A stretch of 41,111 nt of DNA from Bacillota bacterium (GCA_023422005.1 JAEZSC010000089.1:1-41111), one strand, 5' to 3'; counted from the first letter of the stretch, positions 8,076 through 16,978 are shown. Notes: generated by a model from the sequence alone, not told the origin. Program-made: numbers and translations.

Positions 8076-8134
8076 AAAATTTGTGCTTTGCATTTTTTAC
8101 TTATAGCGGAATTTACAAACCAGCAGGCCCCGGT

Positions 8135-8583
8135 CTGTGGAATGCACCCCGAAAAACGGACATTGAGAAAAAAGAGCCTCCTGTTGTAGGATAACTGCAC
8201 AGGAGGTTTGTTTATGAAACGAAAATGGACGGACATGCAAGCACAGGAGCCAGTTATAGTCCAGATGCGAGAGGGTCAAATCCGGCGCAGGCGAAAATAC
8301 CGTCAGATGGGGGAACAACTGCACCGTTACCCCAACTTGCTTAATCGCAACTCCCTAGCCAACAGACCAAATGAGAAATGGGTTAAGGATATCTCCTACA
8401 TTCCTACTGGGCAAGGAACCTTGTATCTGTCGGTCATTCGACACCTCTTTGACAACAGCATCGTTGCCTACCGGATGGGAACGGAGCAGTCAATTCAGTT
8501 GGTACTGCTACCATCCAACAGGCCAGGATTAAAGAAGCGGTCATTGCAGAGCTGCAACTCCACAGTGACCAAGGGTTTCAATA
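8135..8583 (+). mobile_element. IS3-family (IS150 group) remnant, internally deleted and 3'-truncated
   Basis: The left end (from GCACCCCGAAAAACGGACA at about 8144) matches the outer end of the IS copy at 9713-10716 in opposite orientation. The leader and ATG at 8214 match orfA (MKRKWTD), but after about 20 codons the frame jumps to the middle of orfB (GQIRRRRKY, then NEKWVKDISYI with the first catalytic Asp). Similarity ends after the second Asp region at about 8583. The codon frame is also shifted near the end. It is non-functional. Confidence 0.8.
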
Positions 8584-8617
8584 GCACTGTACTTTCCCCT
8601 TCTACAATAGGGTCCTT

Positions 8618-8914
8618 TCATTTTTGGGCCGAACCTGGCGGCTTTGGGCTCTTGCGCTCTATAAACCAGCGCTGTGACTCATCCTCAAAATATAGAAAAA
8701 CAGTCTTGCCGCGGATCGCGCAAGCATACCTAATGCCGAGTCCTCCTGCCTTGGTAGATGCGGCCCGGCGGATTTCTCCAACCCGGTCGATCATGTACAT
8801 GGTATTGTCTTCCCACCACAGCGCCATTGGTACAGGTGAGCGGCCATCAGGGTAAAACATCGCCTGCACGCGGACGTAGGCTTTATAGTCGCTCTCGTAG
8901 ACATGCTCGGTCAT
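8618..8914 (-). CDS. Small conserved protein paired with a Y-family polymerase
   Basis: This 98-residue protein contains VRVQAMFYPDGRSPVPMALW, a MYMIDRVGEIRRAASTKAGG stretch and GIRYACAIRGKTVFLYFED. I recognise this as the small protein often encoded just after Y-family polymerases in Clostridia; it has no named function. Its ATG overlaps the polymerase stop by four bases (ATGA), so the two were cotranscribed. The last residues after WFIERK may be altered, because IS debris begins about 35 bp beyond the stop. With the polymerase truncated it is probably a relic, though the frame is intact. Confidence 0.6.
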   Translation of the reverse strand: MTEHVYESDYKAYVRVQAMFYPDGRSPVPMALWWEDNTMYMIDRVGEIRRAASTKAGGLGIRYACAIRGKTVFLYFEDESQRWFIERKSPKPPGSAQK

Positions 8915-9712
8915 GACGGCATCTCCCCGCTAAACAAGCCCACCGGATGGATGATGTGGTCACCTTTGGGGTCCATTGTTCCAAGGGGCTCATCTGCCAA
9001 CAGTGCAGCACGCAGCAGGGCCTGGTGGCCGAAGCGACCGCGGAGCAGATCCACGGTCCGCTCAAGGCGCTCCCGCTGCTCACGCTTCTCCGCATCTCCA
9101 AAAATATCCATTTGCAAAGGCGACGCAGCAGATACCAGGTCTGCGCCACGGACGCCCAAGCTCCGGATCGGCTTGGGCCATTTGTAATTCTCCCGAAAGA
9201 GATCTATGGCCGCTGCGGCGATCTCGTTGGAGCAAGCGGTTGCGTGTTTGAGTTTCCGCTGCCGGGTGAAGCTCATCAGCCCATTGTCTCGGACCGAGAT
9301 GGCCACGGTGGTGCAGCGTAGTCCATGATCACGCAGACGAGCTGCAACGGATTCGGACATGACATAGATCACGACCTTGGCGTCGTCATCATTGACGAGA
9401 TCGCGTGGCGTGGTGGTGCTGTTGCCGATGCTTTTTATCAAGCCTTCGTCGCCGACTGTATGCGCGACAGGAGAGACATCATGACCGCGTGCGAACATAC
9501 CTAAAACCGGCCCGAGCTTACCGAACCAAGAGCGCAGATAATCGTCGTCCCATGATGCCAAGTCGCCAATGGACAGCACGTTTTTGTCGTTTAGTTTTCG
9601 CGCGGTCGATGGTCCAACATAGAGTAGGTCACCAACCGGCAAGGGCCAAACCAATGACTTATAATTGTCCCTGGTGATCGTCGTCGTGGCATCAGGCTTG
9701 CGCATGTCTGAT
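8911..9712 (-). pseudogene. Y-family DNA polymerase (UmuC/DinB-like), N-terminal half lost
   Basis: The remaining part covers the thumb and little-finger domains of a translesion polymerase. It begins with DMRKPDATT, continues with WPLPVGDLLYVGPSTARKL (helix-hairpin-helix), and ends with the little finger and a tail containing LQMDIFGDAEKREQRERLER. The palm and fingers with the catalytic acidic residues are missing because the gene joins the inner end of an IS3-family copy at about 9712. An open frame with a chance ATG at 9717 hides the truncation. It cannot polymerise DNA. Such genes are often plasmid- or phage-borne. Confidence 0.85.
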
Positions 9713-10346
9713 CCCACTTTTGGGTCAGGGTGAAATATGCTTGGGATGTGTATTGAAACCCTTGGTCACTGTGGAGGTGCAACTCTGCAGTGACCGCTTC
9801 TTTTTCTCTGGCCTGCTGAATGGTACGTAAAACCAGGTTAATGGACTGCTCCGGCCCCATTTCGTAGGCGACAATACTGTTGTCGAACAGGTCTCGGATG
9901 ATTGACAGATACAAGGTGCCTTGTGGTGTTGGAATGTACGAGATATCTGTGACCCATTTCTCATTGGGGCGGCCAGCAAAGAAGTTTCGATTCAAAACAT
10001 TTGGATAACGGTGCAATTGCGCACCCATTTGCTTGTATTTACGTCTCCTTCGGATTTGACCTAATAGACCGTACTTGTTCATGACGCGTAGCACCGCCTT
10101 GCGATTTACATGGATCTCTTTGCGTTCCAGCCATATTTGAACCCGCCGATATCCATAGGTACCTTTCGTCTCCTGCTGGCAGACCTGAATATGTCTGGCG
10201 AGCTCTTGCTCCTTTGACGGCTGCCCTTGCCTCTTCCGAAATGCGTAGTATCCACTTCTGGATACCTTGAAGAACGTGCACATCCCCTTGATGCTGTATT
10301 TGCTGGCGTACCGGCTGATGGCCGTGAACTTGATCATTGCTTTCAC
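9713..10346 (-). pseudogene. IS3-family transposase OrfB, C-terminus lost
   Basis: This is an integrase-core transposase of the IS3 family. It has the N-terminal YSIKGMCTFFKVSRSGYYAF and GTYGYRRVQIWL motifs, then the first catalytic Asp in WVTDISYI and the second in HLHSDQGFQYTS. The glutamate helix that completes DDE is missing because the gene breaks after YFTLTQK. The frame begins at a GTG (10346) overlapping the orfA stop, or at the ATG at 10337, better placed after GGAGG. No obvious slippery heptamer is visible by eye. Confidence 0.85.
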
Positions 10347-10639
10347 CTCCCTCCAGCAGCTTGAAGAAAAGAACAGTACAATTCCACTTCCTGCTCCAAC
10401 TCCCGTATCCGTAGCACCATGGCTTCCGGTTCGCTTACTGGCCGCCTCCGAGGTCGTCCCTTTCGTTTAGGAACAACAGGCATCTTCTCTTGGCGTCTGT
10501 TATATCGGTTTATCCAGTTCTTTATCTGTACCTTTTCCAACTCCAGTGAATCGGCTATCTCTTGACGCGTTCGCCCTTCTTGACGCATTTGCTGAATCTG
10601 AGCTTCCACTGATTTGATGTCTGTCCATTTCCGCTTCAT
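10343..10639 (-). CDS. IS3-family OrfA (helix-turn-helix)
   Basis: This 98-residue OrfA has a helix-turn-helix (GRTRQEIADSLELEKVQIKNW), a basic linker KRKGRPRRR and a C-terminal leucine-zipper-like helix IRELEQEVELYCSFLQ. In IS3 elements it is fused to OrfB by frameshifting to form the transposase. The start at ATG 10639 follows AGGAGG by seven bases. It appears intact although its partner is truncated. Confidence 0.85.
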   Translation of the reverse strand: MKRKWTDIKSVEAQIQQMRQEGRTRQEIADSLELEKVQIKNWINRYNRRQEKMPVVPKRKGRPRRRPVSEPEAMVLRIRELEQEVELYCSFLQAAGGR

Positions 10640-10994
10640 AAAAATACCTCCTGCTGTAGTCATCCTACAACAGGAGGCTCTTTTTGCTCAATGTCCGTTT
10701 TTCGGGGTGCTGTCCAGTTTGAGGGGGCTTTGCCGTTGGTGGAGAAGACGCAAGGTATAACCTGCCCACATAGATCAGAGAGAAACACAAGCGACCTGCG
10801 TAGCAAGGAAACACAAGAGTCCGAATGGGGCGGCGCAGGATTGAGCGGGTTGCCTTGCCATTTTTCCTGTTTATTTACTTTTAACGCAAATATCACAACA
10901 TTCGGTAAAATTCAGACAAAACTGGGCAACAAGCGGTTATCCGATTGATAATGAATACTATAAAATATTGGCACGAACATACAGGAGGAACCCA

Positions 10995-12227
10995 ATGAAA
11001 AGGTACAAGCCCATTTATTCGATAATCGCTTCGATAGCGATCCAACTCTGTCTGGGCGTGGCATATCTGTGGAGCCTCTTCCAGACAGGCATTGCGAAAA
11101 GCATCTTTAACGGCGACAATGCCGAAGCAAGCCTTACCTTCTCACTTCTTCTTGCGACCCTCACAATCGGAAGCATCCTGGGCGGAAAAATTGCCGCAAA
11201 ATACACGATCCGTCGCGTCGTGATCATCGGCGGTGTAATCCTGTCCCTTGGTTTTTTCTTCGCTTCATTCGTCACCGCTTCCGCACCGTGGCTGTTATGG
11301 TTGACTTACGGTGTCATGGGCGGCGTCGGCATGGGCTTCACCTATTCGACAACCATATCCTGTGCGCAGAAGTGGTTTCCTCATAAAAAGGGCCTTGTCA
11401 CCGGTGTCATCGTTTCAGCGCTGGGGTTTGGCGGCGTTGTGTTTACGCCGGTCATTGAAATCCTCATTGCGCAGTTCGGCGGGCAGCAGGTGGGCGAACA
11501 GAAAACCTTCATGGTTCTCAGCGGACTTTTCCTCATCATTTGCACTGTTGGCGGACTTATGCTCAAAAACCCCCCGGATGACGCTGCAATTACGGTGTCA
11601 AAGCCGGGTACAGCGGCAGGGGGCGAATCCCCTGCTCCTGTACAAGGTGATCTTTCTCCAAAGCAGGTGCTGGCAAAGCCTTCTTATTACCTTGTTACGC
11701 TGGCGATGGCCCTGGCCTGCATGGGCGGCCTCATGATGATTGGATTTGCTAAGCCCATTGCAGTGGCGAAAGGGCTCGAGTCAACCGCGGTGGTGGGAGT
11801 GTTAATCATCTCCATGTGCAACTCTCTTGGTCGCCTCCTGTGGGGTATCATTTCGGACAAGATCGGACGCAAGCTTACGCTGATAATCCTGCTTGCGGGC
11901 TCGGGTGTCATGTCTTTGTTTGTCAATGCAGCGAGCGGTTATTGGATTTATGTCGTCATAGCTTTTATCGGCTTTTTCTATGGCGGATTTCTGAGCACTT
12001 TCCCCGCCATTACCGCAGACTTGTTTGGACCCCGCCATATGGCGACAAATTACGGCATGGTGCTGCTTGGATTCGGGCTGGGGGCGGTCGTCTCCTCTTA
12101 TGTGGCTGGTTACTATAAAAACATAGCCGCCGCAGACATATCCTTGATGTTTCCCGCGTTTGTCATTGCAGCGATCTGTGCAGGCGTAGGACTGCTGCTT
12201 GTTTTGCCTTTGAAAGTAAAAAGGTGA
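10995..12227 (+). CDS. MFS transporter, oxalate/formate antiporter (OFA) family
   Basis: This 410-residue carrier has 12 predicted membrane segments in two halves. The first helix region YSIIASIAIQLCLGVAYLWS with the following FQTGIA is typical of OFA-family MFS proteins, which exchange small carboxylates such as oxalate, formate or lactate. The loop after helix 2 (GGKIAAKYTIRRVVIIGG) and its counterpart in the second half (WGIISDKIGRKLT) are the MFS signature loops. AGGAGG at 10983-10988 fixes the start. A TATAAA box lies at 10959-10964, with only a poor -35. The gene stands alone with a terminator at 12300. The exact substrate cannot be predicted. The 270 bp upstream, back to the IS end, contain no recognisable feature apart from that promoter. 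Confidence 0.9.
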   Translation: MKRYKPIYSIIASIAIQLCLGVAYLWSLFQTGIAKSIFNGDNAEASLTFSLLLATLTIGSILGGKIAAKYTIRRVVIIGGVILSLGFFFASFVTASAPWLLWLTYGVMGGVGMGFTYSTTISCAQKWFPHKKGLVTGVIVSALGFGGVVFTPVIEILIAQFGGQQVGEQKTFMVLSGLFLIICTVGGLMLKNPPDDAAITVSKPGTAAGGESPAPVQGDLSPKQVLAKPSYYLVTLAMALACMGGLMMIGFAKPIAVAKGLESTAVVGVLIISMCNSLGRLLWGIISDKIGRKLTLIILLAGSGVMSLFVNAASGYWIYVVIAFIGFFYGGFLSTFPAITADLFGPRHMATNYGMVLLGFGLGAVVSSYVAGYYKNIAAADISLMFPAFVIAAICAGVGLLLVLPLKVKR

Positions 12228-12299
12228 GTTTCTTCTGGGCGTCACAACAAAGCTGACCATAGAGTGGCGCAACCCAATCATTAATTAAACCAATCTAGA

Positions 12300-12332
12300 G
12301 CAAAGGCTCTGTCCAAAAGACAGGGCCTTTGC
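12300..12332 (+). terminator. Terminator of the MFS gene
   Basis: The hairpin GCAAAGGCTCTGTC / GACAGGGCCTTTGC has a 5-base loop. A T-run follows about 16 bases later rather than immediately. The rest of 12228-12453 shows nothing else. Confidence 0.55.
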
Positions 12333-12453
12333 CCGATGGGCTTCTATTTTTTTGGCTGGCGACCGTCGATGAAGAGCGCCTACCTGGGTGATTTATGATA
12401 TGATGCATTTGAGATTGTACAACGTAACCTATCCGCTTTAGAGGTGGTGGCTT

Positions 12454-12978
12454 ATGAAGACCAAACGCGTGGTGGTTGCCCCCTATGACAGGCGTTGGGC
12501 CGTGGAATATGAACGCATCCGCCAGGAGTTGACACTGGCGCTGGGAGAAACGGCAATCGGCATTGAACATGTGGGGAGCACATCTGTGGAGGGACTATGG
12601 GCAAAGCCGATCATCGATATCGATGTGATCATCGCCGACGGCAGCGTCTTCCCCGATGTCGCTGGCCGGTTGGCCGCCATCGGGTATCAGCATGAGGGCA
12701 ATCTTGGCATCGAAGGCCGGGAGGCTTTCCGCTACGATGAGAAACCCCACCTTATGGCCCACCATTTATACGTCTGTACACAGGACTCCCCGGAGTTGAA
12801 GAGGCACATTGGATTTCGGGATTATCTGAGGGCCAACCCGGAAGACGCGGCGGCTTACAGCCAGGTGAAACAGCAGGGCGCCCAGCTGTTCCCCGATGAT
12901 ATAGACCGCTATATAGCATACAAGAGCGCATGCATTGAGGGCATCTATCAAAAATGCGGGCTCCTGCATGACGCATAG
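12454..12978 (+). CDS. GrpB/UPF0157 nucleotidyltransferase-fold protein
   Basis: This 174-residue protein is a clear GrpB-family (UPF0157) member: VVVAPYDRRWAVEYERI at the N-terminus, then EHVGSTSVEGLWAKPIIDID, the characteristic G-S-T-[SA]-V..KPIID-x-D nucleotidyltransferase-like motif, then HLYVC and the FRDYLRANPEDAAAYSQVK helix. Its enzymatic role is not established; some homologues are fused to dephospho-CoA kinase. AGAGGTGG upstream supports the start. It is monocistronic and converges on the FAD oxidoreductase gene. Confidence 0.92.
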   Translation: MKTKRVVVAPYDRRWAVEYERIRQELTLALGETAIGIEHVGSTSVEGLWAKPIIDIDVIIADGSVFPDVAGRLAAIGYQHEGNLGIEGREAFRYDEKPHLMAHHLYVCTQDSPELKRHIGFRDYLRANPEDAAAYSQVKQQGAQLFPDDIDRYIAYKSACIEGIYQKCGLLHDA

Positions 12979-13005
12979 TCACGAACCGTTTCAAATCTGT
13001 TCTGA

Positions 13006-14202
13006 TTAAAGTTCGTCCAGGGACAGCCTGCCGCCGGCGGCGCGCAGCCGGCGCTGCAGGCCCGCCACATCCATTGCCGGGAAATCATCGCTGATGGCCG
13101 CGGCGATGCCGGCAGCCTCGCCGGTGACGGCGCACGCCGGTATCACGCGGGTGATATCCCACATGTCGTCCGTGACCGATATGCACCGCCCGGCGCAGAT
13201 CAGGTTGCGGATTTTGGCTCCATACAGCGTGCCAAAGGGCAGCTCGTAGACCGGTCCGGGCTTGCGCCAATCGCCGATCATGCCGATGCTGTCGGGGAAA
13301 TGCCGGAAGCATTGCTCATCATCCACCGTGCGCACGCCGGCCACCCGCCGCGTCATTCGCACCTGGGGGATCGTGGCCAGCGTGGCCAGCGCCCGGTTCT
13401 CTTCCTTACCGCCCTTTAAGAAATCCTTGAGCGACGCTGCGTGGGAGGCGACCATCATGTCCGTAAGCTCCTGGGCATCCAGGCCGCCATAGCGCACCGG
13501 CGTCAGGGATTCCTTGGGCTGGCCGGTCTTATATTTGTCGGGTGTGTCGGAGAATCCCAGCATCTTCATGCGGTAGCCGCCGCTCTCGCAGACGTAATAC
13601 CACGCGGCCAGCACATTGCCCTGGGCAAACCGCACCGTGTCCTCCCCGGCCAGCGCGCATACGTCGGCGTCGCCGCTGGCATCCACAAAGGCGCGGGCCA
13701 CCACGGCGCTGCGACCGGACTTGTTCTCCAGCAGCAGCGCGGACAAGCGCCCGCCTTCCCCGTGGGCTGCGCACACGGCGGTGCCGTACAGCAGCTGCAC
13801 GCCGTGCTCCAGCAGCAGCTGCTCGGCCAGTATCGCGAACACCTGGGGGTTGTACTGCACGAGGAAGCGCGTGCCCTCCCGCTCCTCCCGGGAGCCGCCC
13901 TGCAGCCACGGCTTGGGATAGCTGCCCTCATGGCCATGGCGGATGGACAAGCGCAGCAGCTCTTCGGCGATGCCGAAGCTGACCTGCGTGCCCCGGCCAT
14001 CGCACAGGGGCAGATAGATGGCGATGAGCCCCAGCGTGGCCAGGCCGCCCAGCGCGTATTGGCGCTCCGCCAGCAGCACGCGGGCACCGGCCCTGGCGGC
14101 AGCCAGCGCCGCCGCTATGCCCGCGATGCCGCCCCCCACGACCGCCACATCGTACTCGCCGATGACGGGCGTGGTTCTGGACGGTTCCAAGATCGTTTTC
14201 AT
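13006..14202 (-). CDS. FAD-dependent oxidoreductase
   Basis: This 398-residue flavoprotein begins with a Rossmann dinucleotide-binding fold: YDVAVVGGGIAGIAAALAAA, then the Glu of LLAERQYALGGLATLG. A second FAD-contact region, RAFVDASGDADVCALAGED, and a C-terminal NLICAGRCISVTDDMWDITR...AVTGEAAGIAA element fit the FAD-dependent oxidoreductase family (Pfam FAD_oxidored) seen in sugar catabolic clusters. The start ATG at 14202 overlaps the TGA of the upstream esterase, so the two form a coupled operon. A longer frame to 14247 lies inside the esterase. The substrate is unknown; oxidation of a sugar or related hydroxyl compound is plausible. Confidence 0.88.
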   Translation of the reverse strand: MKTILEPSRTTPVIGEYDVAVVGGGIAGIAAALAAARAGARVLLAERQYALGGLATLGLIAIYLPLCDGRGTQVSFGIAEELLRLSIRHGHEGSYPKPWLQGGSREEREGTRFLVQYNPQVFAILAEQLLLEHGVQLLYGTAVCAAHGEGGRLSALLLENKSGRSAVVARAFVDASGDADVCALAGEDTVRFAQGNVLAAWYYVCESGGYRMKMLGFSDTPDKYKTGQPKESLTPVRYGGLDAQELTDMMVASHAASLKDFLKGGKEENRALATLATIPQVRMTRRVAGVRTVDDEQCFRHFPDSIGMIGDWRKPGPVYELPFGTLYGAKIRNLICAGRCISVTDDMWDITRVIPACAVTGEAAGIAAAISDDFPAMDVAGLQRRLRAAGGRLSLDEL

Positions 14203-15185
14203 GGGGTCACCCCACCGGCTTGGGCATCCGCCGCCTGCATGTGCCACCGCAGGAACTCCAGCTTGCAGCGCAGGTGCGCCGCATGACCGCCCTCGTGGCC
14301 GTTGAACGGATAAAGCTTGATGTCTTTAGGGCTTTGTATCCGGTTGTAGGAGGCGAAATAGCACTTGGCCGGGCACACATTGTCCATGAGCCCCACTGAG
14401 GCCAGCACCGGGCAGCGGATGCGCTCGGCCATATTCATCGTATCAAAATAGCTTAATGTTTCATAAACGCGCGCAATGCGGTCCGGGTATTTCTTCAGGT
14501 ATTCGGTGATCTGGGCGAAGGAGCCATGAGCACCCTCTACGCGCCTTTCCAGGTTGCTGTTGCTGGGCACATCCAGCATGGCCAGCCACGGCCTTTGGTC
14601 CAGCGAGCACACTGCCATACCCAGGGCGCCGCCCTGGCTGCCGCCGTGGATGATGATCCTGTCGGCGTGGACCTCCGGGCATGCCAGAGCGAAGTCGATG
14701 GCCTTGAGGCAATCCATGTACACGGCGCGGTAGTAGTATTCGTTCTTATCCAGCAGGCCCTTGGACACGACCGATTGGACGCTGCCGCAGGAATAGGCGG
14801 CGCTGTTGCCGGTTTCGCCGCTCTGTTCGCGGCAATCCACCGACAGCACCGCGACGCCCTGCATGGCCCACACCATGAAATCCTCGGGCATCCCCCGGTT
14901 ACCCGTATAGCCGTGGTAGTTGATCAGGCACGGATAGCTGCTCTTGCCAGCGAAGAACGGAACGATGAACCATCCGTGGATCCGGGTACGATCGAAGCCG
15001 CAATAGGAGATGTCGTACACGCGGACATAGGGGCTGGGATAGTCCGCCGGCGCCCTTTCGGGCTGCAGCGGCACAGCCTTAGCCTGACGGAGGGTGTCTG
15101 CCCAGAAGGCATCGAAATCCTCCCTCTTGGTCTGGGGTGGCAGATATGCGAAGAGTTCCTCCGTCGTGTCTTCGATAAAGCCCAT
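14199..15185 (-). CDS. Acetyl-xylan esterase / cephalosporin-C deacetylase family esterase
   Basis: This 328-residue alpha/beta hydrolase belongs to the acetyl xylan esterase (AXE1) family, carbohydrate esterase family 7. The N-terminal region (REDFDAFWADTLRQAK), the oxyanion-hole region INYHGYTGNRG, the SVDCREQSGETGN loop and the nucleophile elbow HGGSQGG (Ser183) are all typical. Asp268 in VGLMDNVCPA and His297 in FNGHEGG complete the triad. It removes acetyl groups from oligosaccharides, probably in the cytoplasm since no signal peptide is seen. AAGGAGG six bases before ATG 15185 fixes the start. Its stop overlaps the FAD oxidoreductase start, suggesting one catabolic operon for a modified sugar. 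Confidence 0.93.
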   Translation of the reverse strand: MGFIEDTTEELFAYLPPQTKREDFDAFWADTLRQAKAVPLQPERAPADYPSPYVRVYDISYCGFDRTRIHGWFIVPFFAGKSSYPCLINYHGYTGNRGMPEDFMVWAMQGVAVLSVDCREQSGETGNSAAYSCGSVQSVVSKGLLDKNEYYYRAVYMDCLKAIDFALACPEVHADRIIIHGGSQGGALGMAVCSLDQRPWLAMLDVPSNSNLERRVEGAHGSFAQITEYLKKYPDRIARVYETLSYFDTMNMAERIRCPVLASVGLMDNVCPAKCYFASYNRIQSPKDIKLYPFNGHEGGHAAHLRCKLEFLRWHMQAADAQAGGVTP

Positions 15186-15240
15186 GCGCAACCTCCTTGA
15201 CATCCTGTGGCGGCAACGGCCAGACCACTGCCGCCCATCC

Positions 15241-15675
15241 CTATTCGACGCCGGAAGCCATGAACCTTCCCCCCGCCGAGGCAAGCATGCGCCGTACGCT
15301 TTCTTTTTCTATACCCAGGACGCCGGCGATGCGCTGGGCGGACATGCCGTGCCGGGCAAAAAGCAGCGCCGTGAACCGCTCTTCAAAGTTCAAACCGGCA
15401 AGAAAGGCTACCGCCGGATCGGATTGCGGGTTTTCACAGGAGACCCCGCGGGAACAACCCGAGGCTCCCCGCCATTCGTAGAGAAACCTGATGCCGCAAA
15501 GCAGCAGCTTTTCCGGATCCATACCGCCCTGCGCCGGAAACAGGACGCGCAGACCAGCAAGCAGCGAATCCTGCGCCGGGCCGCTGCCCCCATAGGCATA
15601 GCACGCCAGCGTGTACAGCCGCTGCCATACCCGCTGATACTCCTGTTCTTCGGTTGTTGGGTTCCCGGTTGTCAT
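15241..15675 (-). CDS. Small sigma-region-4-like protein
   Basis: This 144-residue protein has a helical N-terminal half and a C-terminal stretch NFEERFTALLFARHGMSAQR followed by IAGVLGIEKESVRRMLASAG. That reads as a region-4-like helix-turn-helix of an ECF sigma factor (the DE-R-x-x-[LF] helix, then the -35 recognition helix). Region 2 is not recognisable, so it may be a degenerate sigma factor or an anti-sigma-linked regulator. It follows the membrane-anchored protein at 15691 by only 15 bp and is probably cotranscribed. AAGGAC lies upstream of the ATG. Its function is not known. Confidence 0.6.
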   Translation of the reverse strand: MTTGNPTTEEQEYQRVWQRLYTLACYAYGGSGPAQDSLLAGLRVLFPAQGGMDPEKLLLCGIRFLYEWRGASGCSRGVSCENPQSDPAVAFLAGLNFEERFTALLFARHGMSAQRIAGVLGIEKESVRRMLASAGGRFMASGVE

Positions 15676-15690
15676 GGGTTGCGCGTCCTT

Positions 15691-16833
15691 CTATTGGAGG
15701 ATATACAATTCCACCGATCCATCGCTGTGCGCCGCAGAATTGACGGTAAAACCGAGAAAATTATTCATAGCGAAGAGCTTTGGGGGAATATCCACGCTTT
15801 GCGCCACCACCGTCTTTGTTCCGTCGCGCAAGCTGACACCGATGATTTGACTGGTACCATGCCGATAAAACAGATGATCTCCCAAGATAAGGGGCATGTC
15901 ATTGGTTGTGCTTTTGTCTCCGGAGGGGATATCGTATACCAGCGCATTGCTTCGCATGGAATACACCAGTACACGGTCTGCCTTGGTGATCACGTAATAC
16001 TCCCCATTGGCCGTGAACTCCATCATGTCATCGCCGGTATACAGAACATCGAGATATCCGTCTTCATAGGAATGGGATACAAGCTTCATGCTCCTGACCC
16101 CATTGCGAAAGCTGCTGGTCTGAACCAACAACCCTTGGGGTGTCGGGAATTGGGCAATGAAATAATCTCCCGCCCGATTGTCCGCCCCACCGGCCTCATC
16201 CAGCACGCCGGTGACCAGCCCTTTCTCCTCTTTTCCATAGGCTTTTACATAGGCATTGCAGTAAACTCTCCCGTTTACAACCGTCTTTTCGATCCAAGTA
16301 AGCACCGTGCCGTAGGCGCTGAGAATGGGGGGCTGCAGTTCTCCGTTGCAATACCCGGTTCGCACCACGACAGGTTTCTTGTCCCGCCGATCCATCGATA
16401 CAATCTTCCAGGGAAGATTTTCGGTCATTTCAGGGTTGTACTCCACCCAGTAGAAGACATCCTTTATGCACAGCGGCGTCCCGATCACTGTGCCGACATC
16501 GGATTGATAGACCGAACTGTATTGTTTGGTTTCCATATCATACTCGACGATGGAGCAATACTTTGCCTCTCCTCGGGTAAAAAGAAGGCTCTTCCCGTCG
16601 TAATGGCATGGCGCGATAAAGGCCGCGGCATTCGGATTCGGCAGCGATACTTTTGTCAGGGTATAGCCCCGCTGGCCTGCGGCCATCGCAAGGGCGGCCG
16701 TGGGGGCAGACGTGAACCCAATTTCTGCGGGCGGCTTTGTATACGCGGTATAATACATGATGGCCATCACAAGAACCCACGAGGAGAGCAACGCTGCGCC
16801 GACGGCGTTTTCCTTTAGCTTTTGCAGGAACAT
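15691..16833 (-). CDS. Membrane-anchored extracytoplasmic protein, possible beta-propeller
   Basis: This 380-residue protein has one N-terminal membrane helix (AVGAALLSSWVLVMAIMYYT) and a large outside domain. That domain is built of short strands with recurring patterns such as GKSLLFTRG, KYCSIVEYDMETKQ, GTVLTWIEKT, GVRSMKLVSHSYEDG and HLFYRHGTSQIIGVSLRDGT. These resemble six-bladed or DUF5050/YncE-like propeller blades, though no family can be named firmly. GAGAGG five bases upstream supports the start. A perfect 20-bp palindrome at 16853-16872 lies just before it. It is followed by the sigma-like gene, suggesting an envelope-sensing pair, which is inference only. Confidence 0.7.
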   Translation of the reverse strand: MFLQKLKENAVGAALLSSWVLVMAIMYYTAYTKPPAEIGFTSAPTAALAMAAGQRGYTLTKVSLPNPNAAAFIAPCHYDGKSLLFTRGEAKYCSIVEYDMETKQYSSVYQSDVGTVIGTPLCIKDVFYWVEYNPEMTENLPWKIVSMDRRDKKPVVVRTGYCNGELQPPILSAYGTVLTWIEKTVVNGRVYCNAYVKAYGKEEKGLVTGVLDEAGGADNRAGDYFIAQFPTPQGLLVQTSSFRNGVRSMKLVSHSYEDGYLDVLYTGDDMMEFTANGEYYVITKADRVLVYSMRSNALVYDIPSGDKSTTNDMPLILGDHLFYRHGTSQIIGVSLRDGTKTVVAQSVDIPPKLFAMNNFLGFTVNSAAHSDGSVELYILQ

Positions 16834-16852
16834 AGAAACCTCTCTTCAGGAT

Positions 16853-16872
16853 AATGGGAGCATGCTCCCATT
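16853..16872. promoter_or_regulatory. Perfect 20-bp palindrome upstream of the membrane-anchored protein
   Basis: AATGGGAGCATGCTCCCATT is its own reverse complement and lies 20 bases before the ATG at 16833 on the minus strand. It could be an operator or a leader hairpin. It has no T-run, so a terminator is less likely. Confidence 0.5.
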
Positions 16873-16919
16873 GTGTATACATCCTGCAAGAAGGCAAAAT
16901 CTTACATCAGAAAATAAAA

Positions 16920-16978
16920 AGAAAAAAAGAAGCCGCTCCCTGCCGGAAGGCCAAGCCCGCCGCGGTCAGAGAACGGCT
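16920..16978 (-). terminator. Terminator of the sigma/anti-sigma/secreted protein operon
   Basis: On the minus strand an outer stem AGCCGTTCTCTG / CAGGGAGCGGCT with an inner GC-rich hairpin is followed by TCTTTTTTTC. It lies 18 bases after the end of the 16996 gene. Confidence 0.7.

Larger units (their letters stand above)
9713..10716 (-). mobile_element. IS3-family (IS150 group) element, 3'-truncated
   Basis: The outer end lies near TGTCCA at 10711-10716, and the next 20 bases inward match the IS remnant at 8135 in inverted orientation. It carries orfA and a truncated orfB. The inner end is missing: it joins the polymerase fragment at about 9712, some 40 bases beyond the point where the left copy breaks. 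Confidence 0.85.

Noticed and set aside
8135..10716. Active composite transposon carrying the polymerase
   Set aside because: Both IS copies lack their inner ends and the transposase lacks its catalytic Glu, so the structure cannot move by itself.
15094..16818. Plus-strand frame of 574 codons over the membrane-anchored and sigma-like genes
   Set aside because: It crosses three genes on the other strand that have proper starts, signal or membrane segments and ribosome sites.
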